From Clitopilus passeckerianus (Eukaryota; Basidiomycota; Agaricomycetes; Agaricales; Entolomataceae), in NCBI GenBank assembly GCA_944990035.1, contig CALYLX010000053.1:62001-126000 (forward strand): a stretch of 64,000 nt of DNA. The letters are read 5' to 3'. Positions 58,282 to 64,000 of this stretch are shown one piece after another. Within the stretch, counting starts at the first letter, position 1; every line of letters starts with the position of its first letter. Under the pieces are notes generated by a model that was not told where the DNA came from, did not search any database, and saw only the letters and a program-made list of their open reading frames with translations. The translations under genes were made by a program, and so were the position numbers.

Positions 58282-60419
58282 ATGGCTCTTCCCACCAATG
58301 GCCGCGTTATAATCGAAACAACTGCAGGAGAAATTGAGATTGAACTTTGGTCAAAGGTATGTCTCTGTCTTCTCATGCTATGATGCTTTGAGCTGAGGAA
58401 TATTTGCAGGAAACACCAAAAACATGTCGAAACTTCCTCGCACTAGCAATGGAGGGTTTGTAAGTCCTCTGACCGCACGCCTTCACTCACTAACGTGTGG
58501 CACGTGCAGGGTACTATGATGGTGTTATATTCCACCGGTGCGTATCCCAAATCTTGAAGATAGGGAAGACAGAGTGTTGACAGGCATGAAGTATTGTTCC
58601 AGGATTCTTGGTCCAAACCGGCGACCGGACAGGGACTGGACAAGGAGGAGAGTCGTTCTTCGGAGGTATGCCACTCAAGTCTACCTTTTGGGACTGAGAA
58701 CTCATATATAGCATTTTTGTCAAGAACCCTTTGAGGACGAAATACACCCCCGGCTGCGGTATGCCCATAGAGGGATAGTGGGTATGGCTAACAATGGGTC
58801 GAAGAACTCGAATGACTCGCAATTTTTCATTACACTTGGTGCGTTCGGATTTGAATATAAATTCTTCTCAGAACTGACTGGATTCCCATAAACAGACCGA
58901 GCCGACGAGTTGCATGGCAAGAACACACTCTTTGGGCGGTGTGTTGGAGATACCGTGTATAGTGGGTCTTCTCATAGTATTCCAATGTACGACGTAATAA
59001 ACGTGTGGTTAGACGTCATGAAGATTGGAGAAATGGGTCCGTCCATATTGTCCCTCTGTACTATTGTCTGCGATTAATTCCCATCCCAGAAATCGACGGG
59101 GAGGGTCGACCAGTATAGTGCGCCCATTTTCTCCTTCCATTTACTTGTTGCTAATGTGCGAACGCAGCCCACCGAAAATCAAATCCATCCGCATCATTGA
59201 CAACCCATTTGAAGACATCGTACCCCGAATCACAGCCGCTGAACGTCGGGCCCAGCAGAAAGCCCGAGAGGAAGCGCAGAAGGAGCGGGAGGAGATGGAG
59301 AGGAGGAAGGGTGCGAAGAAGTATGTTCGCGCTAAATAACCCAAACTTGCCAGATTTCTGACACATTGCATCGATAGGGACAAAAAGCTTCTCAGCTTTG
59401 GTGCAGATGAGGATATGGAGGAGGAGGAAGTGACGTTCCAGAAAAAGCCCATATTCCGCCCTGATTGTATGTTGGCCCAGATAAGCTTTGCTGTGTTCGT
59501 CTGGCTGACGTTCCTTCTACTTTAGTGGTGACGACTTCTACCAAAGCCGCTACAGCTTCGATCCCGGACTTCGTAACACAGCCTACGAAACCGTCTAAGG
59601 CGGAGGGTTCTGCCAAAGCAAAATCAAAAGACGAGGTACGAGTTTTCTTCCTCTTGTATCGTTTTCAAGCATCCCGACGGATACCCTCCCGTAGGATGAA
59701 AAGCGGGAAAAGAAGGACGACGACATCTCAAAAATCAGGCAGAAACACGCTGAGGAGCAGGCTGCAAGTCGGTAAGTCGCAAGTACCCCTACCTTCCCTT
59801 TATTGCTCTGACCGCCGACTCTGTCAGAAATTCTCGCATGACCGAGATCGAGAAAATGGAAGCCGACATCCGAAAACTCACCAAAAGGCGAGACGGGAAC
59901 CTGAGCGACGACGAGCCCATCGCCAAGAAGCCCAAAAAATCGGCCTTACAGGAGGAGCTAGACAAGTACGCCAACGCACGCCGGGGAGTGAAGAAAGGGA
60001 AGAAGAAAGATGAGAGTGCTACGTTAGCCGCGTTGAGCAGCTTCAGAGGCATGTTGAAGAGTACAGTTGTGGAGGATAGTATGGGTGATGACGATGGGCC
60101 CGAAAAAGGTGAGGGAGGAGGAGAGGAAGAAGGGATGGAGGTGGATAGGGATACGGGGTTCATGGGGCATGCGCTGCATTTCCCGAAGGATAATACGGAG
60201 GAGGTGGAAAAGGCTGAGAGGGACTATGAGGTTATTGATCCGAGACAGAGGAGTGCGAAGGCTAAGGAGGAGGAGAGGGAGAGGAGGATGAAGCAGAATA
60301 AGGGGAGGGGTGGGCATCGTGGCGGTGGAGGAGGAGGATATGGCAGACATGGGGGCGGTGGTGGCCGGGGTGAAGGGAGGAGGGAAGAAGCCAGGGGTGG
60401 GGACCGATATCGTAGGTGA
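58282..60419 (+). CDS. CWC27: spliceosome-associated cyclophilin Cwc27
   Basis: A cyclophilin-type protein of the activated spliceosome. The cyclophilin domain reads G-R-V-I-I-E-T-T-A-G-E-I-E-I-E-L-W, T-C-R-N-F-L-A-L-A-M-E-G, Y-Y-D-G-V-I-F-H-R, I-V-P-G-F-L-V-Q-T-G-D, G-I-V-G-M-A-N-N-G, S-Q-F-F-I-T-L and N-T-L-F-G-R. Then comes the Cwc27-type part with P-P-K-I-K-S-I-R-I-I-D-N-P-F-E-D-I-V-P-R, K-K-P-I-F-R-P and a long charged stretch with D-E-P-I-A-K-K-P-K-K. The C-terminal 40 residues are Gly/Arg-rich (R-G-G-H-R-G-G-G-G-G-G-Y-G-R) and look like an RNA-binding RGG tail. About nine short introns lie in the first half. Relatives usually start with a few more residues before G-R-V-I-I, so the start may be further upstream. 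Confidence 0.85.
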
Positions 60420-61206
60420 TGAGTGGGTAGACCAAGGCTCTCACTTCTTTTCTTCGGGGAGTTCTACCGCAGCTGGTGGATAATTGGCGAAACTTTGGGT
60501 AATTCGCTGGCTGCCTCGGAGTACTCGTTCCGTTGCCTATCTCAACTTCATGTGTTCACACATATTCAATATCAATTCATACCTGCACTAAAGCAGATCA
60601 CTTGTGAGGTTGATGACTTACCTTCATCAACTGTACGTTTCACCTCACCTATCATATCGGGCCTTGCTTGTCAGGGCTTAGACTCTGGGGCTTTTCAAAG
60701 TTTTCCGTCAACATCAAGCCTCGGTGACTGTACAATAAGCCGTTGTATTCGATTCGTCCCTTATGAGGGCGCGGCAACCAGGACGACGACGAACAAATGT
60801 CGGCCGTGGCAACAACTCCGAGTCTAATTATCCTCATCCTATATATTTTTCCTTATCTTCTTGAGTATGTAAAGACGTCCCTTCCCCTCAAAACGCGTTC
60901 CCTGTGCATCGGCAACCTTTCTTTGAAATTTTGAAATTTCCCCACTAGAGCGGCTGACATAATAAGGCCGTCTTTTTGTATTCGCTTGTTTGTTCTCGAA
61001 GGCCTCGCATTGCCATCACACATCACACCAGACCTCGTTTCTCCACCAAACCACCGCCTAGTACCCGCCACCGCTGCCGCCGTCGTTCCTCGTCGTCGCC
61101 GTTGCCCTTCGCCAGCATCTATCTTTTATCCTTTTTTCTCTTTGTCAGGGCCGCATCTTATCGCATCGAACCGTATTGTGTACCGTATAGCGTCTAGTCG
61201 GGATTA
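60420..61206. other. intergenic, UBC6 promoter
   Basis: No coding sequence is supported. A pyrimidine-rich stretch near 61110-61150 precedes the UBC6 start. Confidence 0.4.
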
Positions 61207-62512
61207 ATGGCCAGTAAAGCAGCTTCAAAACGTGTGAGTGCTTAAATCTTGTATATCTGTGCGGATGAGGATGCTGATGGATATTTGTTCTTGGATAATA
61301 GCTCACGAAAGAATATGTCGCTATGCAGCGGGAGCCGCCTCCATTTGTCTGGGCTGCGCCTGATGAGAAGAATATTTTGACCTGTAAGTCCTCGACATCT
61401 GTCCACTTTTGATGATGATGAAGGACTAATACACCGCCCGTGCACAGGGAACTACATCATTGTATGACCTCCTCGTCTTCTACACCCCCTCGAAGACTCG
61501 AGTCTGAATTATTTTGTTCGATAGCGAGGTCCACCGGATTCACCATTCGCTGGGGGAGAATACCATGGTGTCCTCCTTTTCCCTTCCGAGTATCCGTTCA
61601 AGCCTCCCGGAATCAAGGTATGTCAGCGCCCTCTCTCCTTTCCCCTTGATACGTCTCGCCCGAGGTCGCTGCGGCTGGATCGGGTTAGTTTAACCGGACC
61701 GGGTTTGAATCCCAGTCTCGCCTAGGCCAGGCTCGTATCGAAACTAAACGAGCGCCTTTGTTGTTTTTTTGGGAGGAGCTGTTGAAATATGGATGCATAT
61801 ACTGACCATGGTTCATCAATACAGATGTTCACACCGTCTGGCCGATTCCACCCCGACCGCAAGATCTGCTTCTCAATGTCAGATTTCCATCCCGGGACCG
61901 TACGCCTTTCATCTTCTGTCGTTTGATAGTTGTTGATTGATTCGCATCTACAGTGGAATCCAGCATGGAGTGTAGCCACGATTCTCACCGGCCTCCTGTC
62001 GTTCATGCTCTCCGACGAAATGACTACAGGCTCAGTAACGTCGTCTGACCAACACAAACGAACGTTCGCCGAACGCAGTCACCATTGGAATACCAACCAA
62101 CCAAGGTTTAGAGAAGCATTCCCTGAGGTAAGAAAAAATCAGCTTGTGATACCTTGAACCCGAGATCATCCCGCTGACGCATGGTGATTAGTACTGCACA
62201 CCGATCCCTAAAGATCTTCCCAATATGGGAATCAAAGAACGCGGGGCTCAACCCTCCTCAACTTCGACTTCCCCTGCGCAACCTAATACTCTCAACATAA
62301 TAACACCCTCAAGCCCGATGAACCTCGTTCCTGCAGCAAAAGCTGGTAACAGTAGCAATGGTGTATCAGGCACAGGTGATCGAGAAGCAGAGAAGAAGCC
62401 TCAAGCAGCGATGGGCTTCGCCGCCACATGGGGGAGGATCATCTGGGAGAAGTGGAGGTGGGGAGCTTTGATCATGTTCGCGGTCATGGTTTCTCGGTTG
62501 AGTTCGGCGTAG
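61207..62512 (+). CDS. UBC6: ubiquitin-conjugating enzyme Ubc6 (E2, tail-anchored)
   Basis: An E2 enzyme of ER-associated degradation, held in the ER membrane by its C-terminus with the catalytic domain in the cytosol. The UBC fold is clear: [41 protein letters not shown] and the active-site block [19 protein letters not shown] with the catalytic Cys. A Ser/Pro-rich linker of about 70 residues leads to one C-terminal membrane helix ([11 protein letters not shown]) and ends with S-R-L-S-S-A. There are six introns. The one after P-P-G-I-K (about 61617-61825) is some 200 bases, four times the usual size here. Confidence 0.9.
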
Positions 62513-62828
62513 ACTTGGGTTGAAGCTACGTGTATGCACCCACCGCCTCTTGGTGAGATTCAATCTTTCTTTGTGTAAATACTAGTATTTACATCTTACC
62601 ATACAATCACTACGATATATCAATTCCGGTCCCTCGTTTCTTTCTTCCTGCAGTTGGCTTCGATGTTTTCTTTACGCTCCCTCCTCCTCTTAGCGCTTTC
62701 CACTCGTTTAATGTGTACCACCTTCCAAACGTCAATGATACCTACCTAAATCTTAAATGCATGTTCTTACGAGTAGATAAAATGAAATGAAATATACCCC
62801 AATATCATATCAAATTCGTTATCTATTG
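62513..62828. other. convergent 3' ends
   Basis: Space between UBC6 and the thymidylate kinase gene. No coding sequence is supported. Confidence 0.45.
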
Positions 62829-63622
62829 TCATGAAGACTCCAAAGGTAACCTATCCACCCAAAGCCTCCCCAGCGGGTGATCAACCCCATCTCTCAACGG
62901 TTCTACAAGGCTCCAAATATCCTCCGCTACCTCTTCTTTCGACCTCCCAGCATCCAACACAACCCACCTACCCTTCTTCCCCTCCTTAAGATCATCCTGA
63001 TTAACCTCCTCCCCGATCTTCCTAAACACCTCCCTCACCTTCCTCTGCATCTCCTCCTTCTCGTACCTCTCCTCGCCGTACCCGCCTCGGGATTGAGCGG
63101 CGTCGGGGGAGATGTCGAGGAAGATGACGAGGTCTGGTGCGGGGAGGCCGATTTCGGGGGAGAGGCACCAAGAGAAGGGGAGGGATTTGGAGGTGGAGAA
63201 GGCGATGCCGGAGAAGGCGTATCTGTCGGCTAGGACTAGGGTTGGAGGGGTGGGTATTGTAGATGATGATGACAGAGGTGGGGAGGAGGATGGAGAGAGA
63301 GTAGCTTCAATTTGGGAGGAAAGTTCCCATCTGTTGGCTGCGAAGAGGAGGTGGATGGCGCGGTCGTCGAGTTCGGATTTGGATTGGAGGTAGGAGTTGA
63401 TCATCTGGCCTATTGGTGTTGTACGGTCTGTTATACCACCGAGATTTTTTGTTAGTTTTAGATGGAATCAGGCAATGTGATTGGGGGGTATGTACCAGGG
63501 AATTTCATGAGCTTTACGGGAACATTTTGGCTTTCGAGCCGGGATACTAAGAGAGCTGTTTGGGTCGTCTTCCCGGATCGGTCTAAGCCCTCGATTACGA
63601 TGAATGGTGCACGTCGTGGCAT
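62829..63622 (-). CDS. CDC8: thymidylate kinase
   Basis: It phosphorylates dTMP to dTDP for DNA synthesis. Exons 63496-63622 and 62829-63427 give 241 residues. The P-loop is G-L-D-R-S-G-K-T-T near residue 13. The substrate block D-R-Y-A-F-S-G-I-A-F-S and the later P-D-L-V-I-F-L-D-I-S-P are typical, and the lid region carries the basic stretch around R-G-G-Y-G-E-E-R-Y. I chose the ATG at 63622 because M-P-R-R-A-P-F-I-V-I-E-G is the usual beginning; an in-frame ATG at 63658 would add 12 residues. A Ser/Pro-rich insert of about 15 residues before the D-R-Y block is an extra loop. Confidence 0.9.
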
Positions 63623-64000
63623 CTCTGCTCGAGAATAGATTCGTTTGAATTCAACCAAGCTTAAGCTGTTCCAGCTATGGGGCCAGTCGCGATCGATGGA
63701 TTCAAGAGACGCGACGCGACCCTGCCGTATGGTGCCGTGCGCTCTAGGTCGACATCAAGGTCGATCACGGCAACAACGCCTGGCAACTCTCACATGCTGA
63801 TGAAAACCTTCTCTGTAATCGTCGAGCCGGGGATGTTATTCCCCGAAAGCCCTGGGTCCATGCGTAGGTGAACCTGGAGCATCATCAGCTCCAACTTTAC
63901 ACTGTACACGGGTGCTATACACATCGTCAAAAAGACTTGAAATTGACAGATGAAGTTGGAGAATAGGACGTTTATTGTTTCGGGAGGGTACGCTGGATGT
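63623..64000. other. window end, no gene called
   Basis: Promoter side of the thymidylate kinase gene. Short ORFs on both strands could belong to a gene beyond the edge but show no family mark. Confidence 0.3.

Noticed and set aside
61680..61750. tRNA-like T-arm (GGTTTGAATCCC) inside the long UBC6 intron
   Set aside because: The T-stem has a mismatch and I cannot find a matching acceptor stem, D-arm or anticodon arm, so it is not called a tRNA.

Overview
This window looks like nuclear DNA of a basidiomycete fungus, most probably an agaricomycete. Genes are dense and cut by many introns of about 45-65 bases with GT..AG ends. The families are typical of Agaricomycetes: multi-pass membrane proteins with a D-A-I-x-x-W-R-A-W signature, F-box-like proteins, a NACHT-ankyrin STAND relic, small secreted cysteine-rich proteins, copper radical oxidases and many glycoside hydrolases. 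The species cannot be named from the sequence. All gene models were spliced by hand from reading frames, splice sites and family motifs, so single exon borders may be off.

Left part (1-19.4 kb), accessory in character. There is an unrecognised five-exon-like gene (1492-2152), then three tandem copies of a unit on the minus strand (about 4.3-7.2 kb). Each unit has a TATA promoter, a two-exon gene for a small six-cysteine secreted protein and a conserved hairpin about 175 bases after the stop; the first copy is broken. Next come a multi-pass membrane protein gene, an internally deleted TA-flanked DNA transposon with matching terminal inverted repeats (9358-10462), two tandem F-box-like paralogues (the second frame-disrupted), a vitamin-type MFS transporter with an in-frame stop and a 15-base exon, and an unknown charged protein.

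Middle part (19.6-38.4 kb): a VPS9-domain Rab GEF, an isolated Bud6/AIP3 N-terminal domain, a stand-alone version of the F-box N-terminal module converging on an unknown gene, two pirins that flank the ribosome assembly factor Rsa4 and a GH5_5 endoglucanase (with a 7-base exon), and a badly degraded NACHT-ankyrin gene.

Right part (38.7-64 kb): a short-chain dehydrogenase, a frame-disrupted second member of the membrane family, then secreted enzymes in a row: a beta-lactamase-like serine hydrolase, a GH76 alpha-1,6-mannanase, a GH5 glycosidase and a membrane-anchored glyoxal oxidase, followed by a GH47 alpha-1,2-mannosidase. The end is conserved housekeeping: a kelch protein, the spliceosomal cyclophilin Cwc27 with an RGG-like tail, the tail-anchored E2 Ubc6 and thymidylate kinase. 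No rRNA, convincing tRNA or CRISPR array was seen.
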